Assembly: GCA_902825215.1 (NCBI GenBank)
Contig: LR782234.1
Location: forward strand, 4,650,001-4,714,000
DNA length: 64,000 nucleotides
Reading direction: 5' to 3'
Source: Pseudomonas fluorescens
GTDB taxonomy: Bacteria > Pseudomonadota > Gammaproteobacteria > Pseudomonadales > Pseudomonadaceae
Below are positions 35,312 through 43,569 of this stretch, piece after piece. The stretch's first letter is position 1, and the number at the start of each line of letters is the position of its first letter. The notes under the pieces are model-generated. The model was not told the DNA's origin and did not search any database. It saw only the letters and a program-made list of their open reading frames with translations. A program made the translations under genes and the position numbers.

Positions 35312-35757
35312 TTGAGAACCAAGCGTGGTTCTGTGTCCATGAGCTGGGCCGGTTGATGGGCAAACATCTTGATGAGCTCCAATTGCGCAAACTCGATGCT
35401 GATCAGCGGCAAATGATGTGCCTGGAGACCTATGGCGAAGTCGGGGATCGCATGATGGTGAGTGAGTCGGGCGTGTATGCACTGCTGATCTATCACTACT
35501 GCCCTGAGTATCGGCAGCTTCGTGAATGGCTGACGCATCAGGTTGTGCCTGCGCTGCGTGATGCTCGTCCGGCGCGCTCGGTCGAGCGTCCGACGCTGAG
35601 TGTTTTGAGCTGGCCGCAGATGTCCTTGAGCACGCTGCACTGGCAGGATGAGCCATGGATTCGGTTGCGGGATATGCCTTGTTTGTTGGCGAGTGATCCG
35701 TTCAATCAACATGAGTCCTGGTGGCGCAAGGCTTCGCGAATGTTTAGTGGAGGCTGA
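35248..35757 (+). CDS. BRO-N domain (phage antirepressor-like) protein
   Basis: This 169-aa protein has a BRO-N/antirepressor-like N-terminal domain: ENQAWFCVHELGRLMGKH, LETYGEVGDRMMVSESGVYALL and YHYCPEYRQLREWLTHQVVPAL. Related proteins in phages relieve repression or bind DNA. The start at 35248 follows AGGAG 7 nt upstream. It is preceded by a C4-like RNA and Ash/Icd-like ORF, as in phage P1-type immunity loci. No other phage genes are present, so this is a remnant or a domesticated regulator. The last third is not recognised. Confidence 0.8.
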   Translation: MSDPLLPTRFVRKKTHLHALLVENQAWFCVHELGRLMGKHLDELQLRKLDADQRQMMCLETYGEVGDRMMVSESGVYALLIYHYCPEYRQLREWLTHQVVPALRDARPARSVERPTLSVLSWPQMSLSTLHWQDEPWIRLRDMPCLLASDPFNQHESWWRKASRMFSGG

Positions 35758-36031
35758 TGGCTTCAGAGTCCGCTGTTTGAGTTTTCAAGCAGCGGATTTT
35801 TGTGTCTCCAGATGCTTGAGGCCGCTCCGCAGCCCAGCGGAAGCAAGCTCCTTTGTCACAGAAGTGATGTGGCCCGCAATGGCGGTATGAGCAGTGAAAT
35901 TAGGTTGATGCCGAAAATCGCCAGCAGGCTGGCTCCCACCGATTCCGCATCATCCTGAAAACAATCAGTGCAACCCGCCCCGCCTCCCGCTATTAATACC
36001 CCTCCCCCCACTCAAGGATCCGGGCCCCACC
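35758..36031. other. Spacer with a single REP unit
   Basis: Contains one REP unit (ATCGCCAGCAGGCTGGCTCC, from about 35918) and a CCGCTG hairpin around 35770-35800. No gene seen. Confidence 0.45.
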
Positions 36032-37018
36032 ATGAAATTCGATCTCGCCTACTGCCTCAGCCTCGACGACAAGTTGTCGATCTATGATGTTCGCGATCTC
36101 AATTTCGATGAGACGGTGGCGTTTGATTCTGCGAAGGAACACTTCCAGTGCCCCAACGATGCCTGTCGTTCGGCGTTCGCGGCCACCAACGAGTTGGGCA
36201 CGTTCAATGCCAAGAATGTGAATTACGTGCGCACGCCGCACTTCAAGAATCTGCCCACGACGCAGCATGTGACGGGTTGTCCGTATGTGAGTTTGAAGGC
36301 ATCGGCGTCTGGGGTTGAGGCGTTGGATGGCGAGGTGGATGACGGGCGTGAGGAGCACTTCCCATCAGAGTTGTTGCTGACGCGGCGTGAGTATGGGCGC
36401 AAGCCTGTCGCGCCTTCGGGAGCGGTGGATGTGTTGCGGGGTGATCCGGTGCGGGCGGCGGCGGACAGTGGCAAGGAGTCAGCGGGGCGTGAGTCGGCGC
36501 CGGACAAGACCAGTGTGTTTGCGCATCCAGTGGAGTGTTTTGTTTCGAACTTCGCTGACAGGGAGTTGCTCAAGCGGATGCCGTTGAAGATTGGCGAGCA
36601 TTCGGCGCCGTACAGTTCGTTCTTCAAGAAGATTGAATATCTGACGGACAACAAGGGGCTGATTTACTGGGGGCGGATCAAGAAGATCGAGGACTTCCAC
36701 AGCGCCAGTTTTCGTATCGATTTCGAAGACAAGGTCTGGTTCAAGAAGCCCGAGGACAGTAAGAAGAAGCCGTACCCGGTCAGCGTTTATCTGAACAAGA
36801 AGCTGATCGACAACTACCGCAAGCGCAAGGCGTTTCTGGCAGAGATCAAGCACGCGGTGGACAGCGACAAGGCGTTGTTCTGTTTCTTCTATGGGGTGAC
36901 GCCGGAGTTGAAGCAGGTGCCTGGCAAGAAGAACCCCGAAAAGCCTTTCGAGGTCTTCAATGCCAATATCGAGAATCTGGATCACTTCATCATTCGTGAA
37001 GCGCCGGGTCTGGAGTGA
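36032..37018 (+). CDS. Unknown protein with N-terminal cysteine cluster
   Basis: This 328-aa protein is not recognised. The N-terminal ~90 residues contain HFQCPNDACRSAF and a later HVTGCPYVSL, a Cys/His pattern that could bind zinc. The centre is low-complexity and charged. The C-terminal half (YLTDNKGLIYWGRIKKIEDF, FRIDFEDKVWFKKPED, PYPVSVYLNKKLIDNYRKRK) may form an OB-like or beta-rich domain. ATG at 36032 has only weak ribosome binding potential (GGATCCGGG). It lies just outside the AT-rich island and is convergent with the next gene, 3 bp apart. Confidence 0.7.
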   Translation: MKFDLAYCLSLDDKLSIYDVRDLNFDETVAFDSAKEHFQCPNDACRSAFAATNELGTFNAKNVNYVRTPHFKNLPTTQHVTGCPYVSLKASASGVEALDGEVDDGREEHFPSELLLTRREYGRKPVAPSGAVDVLRGDPVRAAADSGKESAGRESAPDKTSVFAHPVECFVSNFADRELLKRMPLKIGEHSAPYSSFFKKIEYLTDNKGLIYWGRIKKIEDFHSASFRIDFEDKVWFKKPEDSKKKPYPVSVYLNKKLIDNYRKRKAFLAEIKHAVDSDKALFCFFYGVTPELKQVPGKKNPEKPFEVFNANIENLDHFIIREAPGLE

Positions 37019-37021
37019 CGG

Positions 37022-38218
37022 TTAGCCTTTGGGCAATTGCAGCTTAACGGCTCCGGGGTGTTGTTTGACGATGGAGTACGGCAGCACGGACCAGTCAGGC
37101 GCATCGCAAGCGCGGGCTACACGCGCGAAGTAAGGGCCGAGGTAAAGGCCTTTCGCGGTGAAGTACCAAGGCGAATAGCCCCAAATGCTTTCATCGCTGT
37201 AGTTGCAGGCATTGTCGTCGTCTTCGGCGGGCTTCTTCATTTCATCGGGATGAAGCGTGGTGAACTGTTTGATCAGCCAGGGCGCCAGCACTTCGCGCTG
37301 GTAGTTTGAGTACGCATCGCTGTCCGTTGCACTCAGCGGTTGATCACCTGCGCTGTCGCGTTCGGCATGCAGTATCGGCTGGCCCTTACCCACCCATAAC
37401 ACGTCAGCCAGAGACAATGGATGGCCGGTTCGCACATCAATATTAAGCGGTGAGTCGCCGAAATCCGGATGTGCGCCACCGCAGTAATAGCTGGTGGCGA
37501 TGTTGAGGCTGACTACCGAAGGCGAAATCAGCTTGGGTTCGGCTTGTTGCATGAAGTCGGTGTTCACACCACCTTGCAACAGGCAACCGTGATAACTGAT
37601 CACCTCGCGCCACAACCTGCCAAGCAACTGCTGATTGATTAGTTGCTGCTCTTCTTTCGGCAAACCGGATTCGACGCTGAACAGGGAAATTTTTGATTCG
37701 GGTTCCGTCCACCATTGCAGCTCGTAGCCCATGAAGTTTTCTTTCTTCTCGGCTTTGAGCTTGAGGCCTTGCAGGCGCAGATATTCATACGGCGCACTTT
37801 GCGGCAGCGCGGCAATGAACGGCAGCGTCGTCAAGGGCGAGGCTGGAAGTTTGGCATCAGCCAACTTGACCGGCAGTTTTTTCCCCTGCGGACTTTGCCA
37901 TTCACCCTGCAAGCCACCACCGGTTTCTTTCAATTTCAAAGTGGGTAATGGTTCTTCCTCGCTGTAGCGGTTTTCTCCTTCAACCAAGGCCAGCGTGCCG
38001 TCGCTCGACGAACCAGTGAGGAGCAAGTCACGATGGTATTTCTCGTAGAAATAACGGCCGATGACTTCGCCGTCCTTTGATGTGTTGAGCTCAACCACGA
38101 TCGGTGATTTGCCCAACGTACCGGTGAAGACACGCGGGCCTTCTTCGGCATGGGCAGTGGAAATCAGTGAGAACATCACAGCGGCGCAGGTTGCCCGGCG
38201 CATCAGTCCTTTGAGCAT
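37022..38218 (-). CDS. Putative periplasmic protein, DUF3298/RsiV-like C-terminus
   Basis: This 398-aa protein starts with a probable signal peptide (MLKGLMRRATCAAVMFSLISTAHAEE, cleavage after AHA). The C-terminal part has SYYCGGAHPDFGDSPLNIDV and ends with YSIVKQHPGAVKLQLP, a pattern seen in DUF3298-type proteins that occur in RsiV-like and other periplasmic proteins. Several cysteines suggest disulfides. The start at 38218 was chosen over an upstream codon at 38344 because the signal peptide begins there. No operon partner; function unknown. Confidence 0.7.
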   Translation of the reverse strand: MLKGLMRRATCAAVMFSLISTAHAEEGPRVFTGTLGKSPIVVELNTSKDGEVIGRYFYEKYHRDLLLTGSSSDGTLALVEGENRYSEEEPLPTLKLKETGGGLQGEWQSPQGKKLPVKLADAKLPASPLTTLPFIAALPQSAPYEYLRLQGLKLKAEKKENFMGYELQWWTEPESKISLFSVESGLPKEEQQLINQQLLGRLWREVISYHGCLLQGGVNTDFMQQAEPKLISPSVVSLNIATSYYCGGAHPDFGDSPLNIDVRTGHPLSLADVLWVGKGQPILHAERDSAGDQPLSATDSDAYSNYQREVLAPWLIKQFTTLHPDEMKKPAEDDDNACNYSDESIWGYSPWYFTAKGLYLGPYFARVARACDAPDWSVLPYSIVKQHPGAVKLQLPKG

Positions 38219-38350
38219 TGATCGTTCCTTGAAAGAAGCGGAGGCCGCGCTTAGGGTTTGCACGCGGGCTCGGAGAAAGTCGGGGCGGATTATGGCGAGG
38301 CCAAGCCAGAGAATCGAGTGCAACCGTACATTTCGGCTGCACATGGGCGT

Positions 38351-39025
38351 TTAATGAAAAGCCCTGATCTCTCGCCATGCTTCTAGGCGTCGCTTCAAAG
38401 CACTTTCGATACCCGCCTCATCAACAGCGCAATACTCACGCAACCAGTGAGCGACCATTTCAACATTCGGCCAGTAGGTATCTTTCTTACCTTTGCTGCT
38501 TCTGGGCGTGTCATTCATTGCGGCATCGAAACCAATCTCTGCACGCTCACTCTGTGGTAAACAGCCCCACTCAGCTGCATTCCCCTCAAAATACCAAGCG
38601 ATTTCATCAATATGTTTTTGTGCACTGCGATGACTGCGCCGATAAAACTTATAGTCGCTACAAACTTGATCCATACGCTCCGGCATGATGCCACCATCGA
38701 CCCAATCCATAAGGCCGTGATTGATCGCATCGCGGATCAACCCTTCACGCCAACGATCAGCAAACCAGGCAACGAAACCTTCTGTGTCAGCCTTTTTCGC
38801 ATTGGCGAAGACCATGCAGTAACGGGTTTTCACATGGATAACCAACAAAACATGCTTGCGTTGCACAGTGATCGCATGGACTAGCCACTGCTCTACGGAA
38901 CTGGACGCTTCGTCATCTTCGATGGCCCGCGACGGCGGATTAGCGTCCACCGGCGTAATCTTTTTGCCTTTGTGAACACGGCTGAAAAACTTGCTGGCGG
39001 CTTCGGTGCAATTAAAGATCAACAT
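38351..39025 (-). CDS. DUF6933-like protein
   Basis: This 224-aa protein begins MLIFNCTEAASKFFSRVHKG and has WLVHAITVQRKHVLLVIHVK with TRYCMVFANAKKAD, a pattern I recall from DUF6933. The middle and C-terminal parts are helical with many charged residues. Family members are encoded near other accessory genes, but the function is unknown. It stands alone on the minus strand between the putative periplasmic protein and the TauE-type exporter. Confidence 0.65.
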   Translation of the reverse strand: MLIFNCTEAASKFFSRVHKGKKITPVDANPPSRAIEDDEASSSVEQWLVHAITVQRKHVLLVIHVKTRYCMVFANAKKADTEGFVAWFADRWREGLIRDAINHGLMDWVDGGIMPERMDQVCSDYKFYRRSHRSAQKHIDEIAWYFEGNAAEWGCLPQSERAEIGFDAAMNDTPRSSKGKKDTYWPNVEMVAHWLREYCAVDEAGIESALKRRLEAWREIRAFH

Positions 39026-39101
39026 CCTGGTTCTCTGGTCGTTGCTGGAGACAGCGTTCAGTTATCGATTTTGGATTCTTGCGCTGTAGTCTGGCAATGG
39101 T

Positions 39102-39917
39102 TCATTTCACCGAGATAAACAGCAGCACGATAATCAGCAATCCAATATAAACCCACGCATGCACCCGATCCGGAATCCGCCCGATCCACGGTGTGGCCAA
39201 CCTGATCCCCAACAACGAACCAACCGTCAGCACTGCAAAAGCCAGCAAATCCACATACCCGACAAACCAAGCGCCCAGATCCGTCCCGCTGAATCCGGCC
39301 AGCGCCATGTACGTCAACGTCCCGGCCACTGCCACCGGCACGCTTAGCGGATTGGCCATCGAGGTCGCTTGCGACATGCTCAGCCCGCAGCGGCGCAACA
39401 GCGGCACGGTCATGACGCTTCCTCCTACACCGAGAAAGGTCGCGATGGCGCCGATGCCTACGCCGCCGGTTGAAGTTTCTGTACGGCTGAGTCGGCGTGG
39501 GATGACACCTTCGGTGCGGCGAAGAAATCCGCGTCTGAGCAGGCAGTCAATAATGGTCACGCCGAGATAGGCGATGAATGCATAGCGAATCACTTCGCCG
39601 CTGACCCACACCGCTGCTATTGCACCTACGACCGCCCCCATTCCGATAAACCCACCCAACGGCCAAAGATAATGGCAGATGAGATTGCCGGCGCGACGAT
39701 GTTTTTCGGTGGCGATCAGGGCGTTGACGATCATCACGCAGGTCGAGGTGGCGACGGCGATGTGCATGGCCGATTGGCTGATCGGGTCGTCGGCGCCGTG
39801 GCTGGCGGTGAGCAGGCGATACAGCAGCGGCACAATGACGAAGCCGCCGCCGAAGCCGAACAGCACTGCGCTGATGCCCGTCAGGCAGCCGAAGCAGGTC
39901 AACAGTAGGTAGAACAT
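39102..39917 (-). CDS. TauE/SafE-family membrane transporter
   Basis: This 271-aa inner-membrane protein has about eight hydrophobic segments in two repeats, each with a family-type glycine-rich stretch: AVLFGFGGGFVIVPLLYRLL in the first and GIGAIATFLGVGGSVMTVPL in the second. Such proteins export sulfite, organosulfonates or other anions; the substrate here is unknown. It is divergent from an AraC-type regulator gene that begins 114 bp away, a likely regulatory pair. Confidence 0.88.
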   Translation of the reverse strand: MFYLLLTCFGCLTGISAVLFGFGGGFVIVPLLYRLLTASHGADDPISQSAMHIAVATSTCVMIVNALIATEKHRRAGNLICHYLWPLGGFIGMGAVVGAIAAVWVSGEVIRYAFIAYLGVTIIDCLLRRGFLRRTEGVIPRRLSRTETSTGGVGIGAIATFLGVGGSVMTVPLLRRCGLSMSQATSMANPLSVPVAVAGTLTYMALAGFSGTDLGAWFVGYVDLLAFAVLTVGSLLGIRLATPWIGRIPDRVHAWVYIGLLIIVLLFISVK

Positions 39918-40030
39918 ATCGAGGCGTCCGTGGTGGGAAAGCGCTCGACGATAGAGTTTCGCCGCTTGGCCCGCCTCAGTATGTCAGCCAATAATGTTTG
40001 CGTTTACGCCAAACACCGGAAGACGCACAA

Positions 40031-40798
40031 ATGCGCAATGTTTCGATCAACCAATTGGATGACACACCGCGCAAAGTGGTGGCGCTCGGTACGGATTATT
40101 CCCACGGTCACTTACTGCCTTTTCATACACACCGACGCGCGCAGTTGTTGTACGGCGCGACTGGCGTGATGCAGGTGCGTACCCATGACGGCAATTGGGT
40201 GGTGCCGCCGCAGCGGGCGGTGTGGATTCCGCCGGGAGTGGCACATGAAGTGTTGATGCTCGGGGTCAGCACGCGCAGTTTATATATCGAGCCCGGTACG
40301 GTGGACCTGGGCTCGCGCTGCCAGGTGATCAGCGTGTCGCCGTTGATGCGTCATTTGTTGATGGAGGCGGTGGCAGCGCCGCTGATTTACGACCAGGCAG
40401 GACGTGACGGTGCACTGTTTGACTTGTTGTTGCATGAGCTGACACGCAGCGAGGTGCTGCCCCTACATATCCCTATGCCAGCCGAAGGAAAGCTCCTCAG
40501 TCTGTGTCAGACCTTTCTGAACAAGCCCAACGCACACCAATCCCCGCAGTATTGGGCCGAGCAGATACACATAAGCTTACGCACCTTTAACAGATTGTTT
40601 CGGCAGCAGACCGGGCTCAGCTTTCGTCAATGGCGTCAGCAGGCCTGCGTGGTGCTGGCGCTGGCGCGACTGGCCGAGGGCGAGGCGGTGACGCGCATTG
40701 CGCTGGACTTCGGCTATGAAAGCCCGGCGGCGTTCTCGACGATGTTCCGGCGCGTGCTCGGCCAAGCACCGTCCGTCTGGTTGGAGGCGGCGAAGTAG
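40031..40798 (+). CDS. AraC-family regulator with cupin sensor domain
   Basis: This 255-aa protein has an N-terminal cupin (HLLPFHTHRRAQLLYGATGV, VVPPQRAVWIPPGVAHEV) that may bind a small molecule and a C-terminal AraC HTH (WAEQIHISLRTFNRLFRQQT, TRIALDFGYESPAAFSTMFR). The start at 40031 follows GGAAGA; earlier in-frame codons lack support. Divergent from the TauE/SafE transporter, it probably controls that gene. The inducer is not evident. Confidence 0.88.
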   Translation: MRNVSINQLDDTPRKVVALGTDYSHGHLLPFHTHRRAQLLYGATGVMQVRTHDGNWVVPPQRAVWIPPGVAHEVLMLGVSTRSLYIEPGTVDLGSRCQVISVSPLMRHLLMEAVAAPLIYDQAGRDGALFDLLLHELTRSEVLPLHIPMPAEGKLLSLCQTFLNKPNAHQSPQYWAEQIHISLRTFNRLFRQQTGLSFRQWRQQACVVLALARLAEGEAVTRIALDFGYESPAAFSTMFRRVLGQAPSVWLEAAK

Positions 40799-40837
40799 GG
40801 CAAATCTAAAAATGCGTTTGATCCCGGCCGAAAACAA

Positions 40838-40853
40838 CTGTACAAAAACACAG
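40838..40853 (+). promoter_or_regulatory. Candidate LexA (SOS) box
   Basis: CTGTACAAAAACACAG is an exact match to CTGT-N8-ACAG, the E. coli-type LexA operator also used in pseudomonads. It ends 38 bp upstream of the ATG at 40892, a position that would overlap a promoter. The gene behind it encodes a small HTH protein. Confidence 0.6.
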
Positions 40854-40891
40854 TACATTTTCAATCAGCACTTTTGAGCCCGGAGCACACC

Positions 40892-41209
40892 ATGGCCTCT
40901 CTTGCGATGAACCACATTCTCGAACTCATTGCCCTTTTCCAGTTCACCCCGACGCACTGCGTCCAGGCCCGAGCGATGCTCGGCTGGAGCGTGGAACAAC
41001 TATCGCGCGAGGCGCAGGTGCCGGTTGAAGACATTCAACGGTTTGAGGCACAGCACGAGGTAGCGGACGCAGCGCGGTTGGCGCTGGCTTATCGGTTTGA
41101 GGCGCTGGGGTTGGTGTTTTTTCCGGGATTCAGGCCGGGGCGTAGTGTGAAGGTTCGAGCGGCGGCATCGGAAAGCCTGGAGCGTGGGGAATATGCGATG
41201 GCTGAATAA
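40892..41209 (+). CDS. Small helix-turn-helix protein (XRE-like)
   Basis: This 105-aa protein has an HTH of the XRE type: QARAMLGWSVEQLSREAQVP followed by VEDIQRFEAQHEVADAARLA. It resembles small Pseudomonas DNA-binding proteins of unknown role. The start at 40892 follows GGAGCACACC. A CTGT-N8-ACAG sequence 38 bp upstream suggests induction by DNA damage (inference). It follows the AraC-family gene after 93 bp but the LexA-type box suggests its own promoter. Confidence 0.75.
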   Translation: MASLAMNHILELIALFQFTPTHCVQARAMLGWSVEQLSREAQVPVEDIQRFEAQHEVADAARLALAYRFEALGLVFFPGFRPGRSVKVRAAASESLERGEYAMAE

Positions 41210-41245
41210 GTCGGTTCGCCACAGGTGCGAACCGACTTCAACCCA

Positions 41246-42301
41246 TCAGGCATTCTGCGCCACCACCTCACCCTCCCCTTCAACCGCCAGCCACCACGCA
41301 CTGCCGCGTTGCGGTTGAGCGATGTTGAACGCTTCGCCCATCTGCGGGGTGGTGATGGCGACGCTGCGTTCCCACGCCAGGGCGAGGATGCGGTCGAAGG
41401 GTTCGTGCCAGGCGTGCATCGCCAGGTCGAAGGTGCCGTTGTGGATCGGGAAGAGCCAGCGGCCCTTTAGGTCGATGTGTGCTTGCAGGGTTTCTTCTGG
41501 CTGCATGTGCACGTGTGGCCATTCGACGTTGTAGGCGCCGGTTTCCATCAGGGTCAGATCGAACGGGCCGTATTGTTCGCCGATGCGTTTGAAGCCGTCG
41601 AAGTAACCGCTGTCGCCGCTGAAGAAGATGCGGGTGTCGCCGTCGATCATTACCCAGGATGCCCACAGTGTGCTGTTACCGTCGAACAGTCCACGACCGG
41701 AGAAGTGCTGGGACGGCGTGGCGATGAAGCGGATACCGGCGATTTCCGCGCCCTGCCACCAGTCGTACTGGCGGACTTTGCTGGCCTCGATGCCCCATTT
41801 GATCAGGGTATCGCCGACGCCCAGCGGCGTGAGGAACAGGTTGGTTTTCGCGGCCAGTCTGAGCACGGCAGCGTAATCGAGGTGATCGTAGTGGTTGTGG
41901 GAAAGGATCACCGCTTCGATCGGCGGCAACTGGTCGATGCTGATCGGTGGCTGGTGAAAGCGTTTCGGGCCCGCCCACTGAACCGGTGAAGCGCGCTCGG
42001 CGAACACCGGGTCGGTGATCCAGAATTTGTCGCGCATTTTCAGCAGCAAGGTCGAGTGGCCGAGGCGATAAACGCTGTGGTTCGGTGCGGCCAACAGATC
42101 TTCACGTGTCAGCGGCAGCACAGGGATCGCGGCGCTGGGCCGGGTCGTGCGCGGTTTGTGAAAGATCATGTTCCACAGGATCCGCAGCATTTTGCGCAGG
42201 CCTTCACGCTGCACGGGTGCGTGATTGCGGAACAGGCCTTGATCCTGGCGCGAGGCTTCAGGCTTGGAAGTGTTATCCGTGAGCGAGACTGGATTGGCCA
42301 T
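41246..42301 (-). CDS. MBL-fold metal-dependent hydrolase
   Basis: This 351-aa member of the metallo-beta-lactamase superfamily resembles the UlaG/NAPE-PLD group. The zinc motif is SHNHYDHLD, followed by TPSQHFSGR, the FFSGDSGYFDGF aspartate and a late PIHNGTFDLA histidine. It begins with a cytoplasmic-looking segment and lacks a signal peptide. Such enzymes hydrolyse phosphodiesters or lactones; the substrate is unknown. It is divergent from a TetR gene 212 bp away, likely its regulator. Confidence 0.88.
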   Translation of the reverse strand: MANPVSLTDNTSKPEASRQDQGLFRNHAPVQREGLRKMLRILWNMIFHKPRTTRPSAAIPVLPLTREDLLAAPNHSVYRLGHSTLLLKMRDKFWITDPVFAERASPVQWAGPKRFHQPPISIDQLPPIEAVILSHNHYDHLDYAAVLRLAAKTNLFLTPLGVGDTLIKWGIEASKVRQYDWWQGAEIAGIRFIATPSQHFSGRGLFDGNSTLWASWVMIDGDTRIFFSGDSGYFDGFKRIGEQYGPFDLTLMETGAYNVEWPHVHMQPEETLQAHIDLKGRWLFPIHNGTFDLAMHAWHEPFDRILALAWERSVAITTPQMGEAFNIAQPQRGSAWWLAVEGEGEVVAQNA

Positions 42302-42422
42302 GACTGAATGACTCCGGAATACCGCGCATTACACGGCTTTCCAACGGTGGGACGGTTGATGGCCAAGCTGCACGCAGAGGCCGAACTGTCGGTTTTGTAA
42401 GCGGCGAGGATTAACGCAACAT

Positions 42423-42438
42423 TACACTGACGGGTGTA
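42423..42438. promoter_or_regulatory. Possible TetR operator
   Basis: TACAC-TGACGG-GTGTA is an inverted repeat in the gap between the MBL hydrolase and TetR genes. It sits 76 bp before the TetR start and could control both genes. Short, so tentative. Confidence 0.35.
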
Positions 42439-42513
42439 GTTTCTAGGTTGCATCAAAGCTGCCGCCAAGTAAACTGCCAAGTGTAATTTCCTCTTTTTTG
42501 CCTAAGCGACCTT

Positions 42514-43122
42514 ATGACAGCTCCCCAGCGCCTCACCGAGCGTAAACGCGCAGCCATTATTCAGGCGGCGATCGCCGAATTCCGTGCCCACGGATTCGAG
42601 ATCACCAGCATGGACAAGATCGCCGCGAGCGCTGGCGTATCGAAGCGCACGGTGTACAACCACTTCCCCAGCAAGGAAGAGTTGTTCGCGGAGATCCTCA
42701 ATCAATTGTGGGCGCGCATCAGTGCCGAGCGGTCGGTCGCCTACCGCCGCGATGTGCCGTTGCGCGAACAGCTGTGGCCGCTGCTCCAGGCCAAAGTACA
42801 AATGATGGCCGATGAAAACTTTCTGACGCTGGCACGTGTGGCGATCGCGGCAACCATCCACTCGCCCGAGCGCGCGCAGAACATGATCGAGCGCATGGGC
42901 GAGCGCGAAGAAGCACTGACCGTGTGGATTCGCGCGGCGCAGGCCGACGGTCGCTTGAAAGCGGTCGACCCGGAATTTGCTGCGCATCAGGTCCAGGGAC
43001 TGCTGAAGGCTTTTGGTTTCTGGCCACAGATTTCAATGGGCCGCGCCGCGCTGGATGCCGCGACGCAGCAGACCGTGGCCGAATCGGCGCTGGAGATGTT
43101 TCTGGCGCGCTATCAGGTCTGA
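42514..43122 (+). CDS. TetR/AcrR-family transcriptional regulator
   Basis: This 202-aa repressor has the N-terminal HTH ITSMDKIAASAGVSKRTVYN followed by HFPSKEELFAEIL. The C-terminal ligand domain is typical of the AcrR-like C-terminal group. It is divergent from the MBL hydrolase gene and probably represses it and itself in the absence of a ligand. Confidence 0.9.
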   Translation: MTAPQRLTERKRAAIIQAAIAEFRAHGFEITSMDKIAASAGVSKRTVYNHFPSKEELFAEILNQLWARISAERSVAYRRDVPLREQLWPLLQAKVQMMADENFLTLARVAIAATIHSPERAQNMIERMGEREEALTVWIRAAQADGRLKAVDPEFAAHQVQGLLKAFGFWPQISMGRAALDAATQQTVAESALEMFLARYQV

Positions 43123-43569
43123 ACCCTTACTGGACTAACGCGGCCGACGAACGGTTGGCCACCAATACAGTCCTGCAACGTATTTCAGGAACAATCTTTC
43201 GCAGATGGTTTCGGCTCCAGTGCGCTTGAGTATCGGTGCTAAACGCTTTGCACGTTGTACAAGAATGGCGGCAAAGCCCTGGATCCTGCCGTCAACGCGC
43301 TGAAAATCCCGCCCCGCAAGGCTTGCAGACGTTCAAGACGCCATCCCGCCAATTGCTGACCGATAGGTCCACCCTCTAAAACTTATACAAAATTATAAAA
43401 AAGCGCCTTCTTGTACAAGTTTGTGATTTTTTGTATAAGTAGCACTCTGCCAGCCAAGGAACGCTGGTATTGAGCAGTCACCGCCGAATGCCGCACCGCG
43501 CATTCGGTCTGCCGGCGCGGTAATAGGGACTGAATCCTCGATCTTCCCAATTTCCAGAGTACTGCGAGC
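43123..43569. other. Intergenic region upstream of the BdlA-like gene
   Basis: About 450 bp. The right half holds the TTGTAYAAG cluster described separately. The left part (43123-43380) shows no gene or clear motif. Confidence 0.5.
43381..43440 (+). promoter_or_regulatory. Three TTGTAYAAG motifs in a 60-bp dyad upstream of the BdlA-like gene
   Basis: The stretch starts with ACTTATACAAAA and ends with its exact complement TTTTGTATAAGT. Between them lies a palindrome CTTGTACAAG. All three contain TTGTAYAAG, centred near 43386, 43415 and 43435. The region is AT-rich in a GC-rich background and lies 130 bp before the start codon, so it looks like a multi-site operator. The binding protein is unknown. 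Confidence 0.5.

Noticed and set aside
43123..43380. Possible small gene upstream of the BdlA-like gene
   Set aside because: Short frames only, no start signals; the preceding TetR gene ends cleanly.
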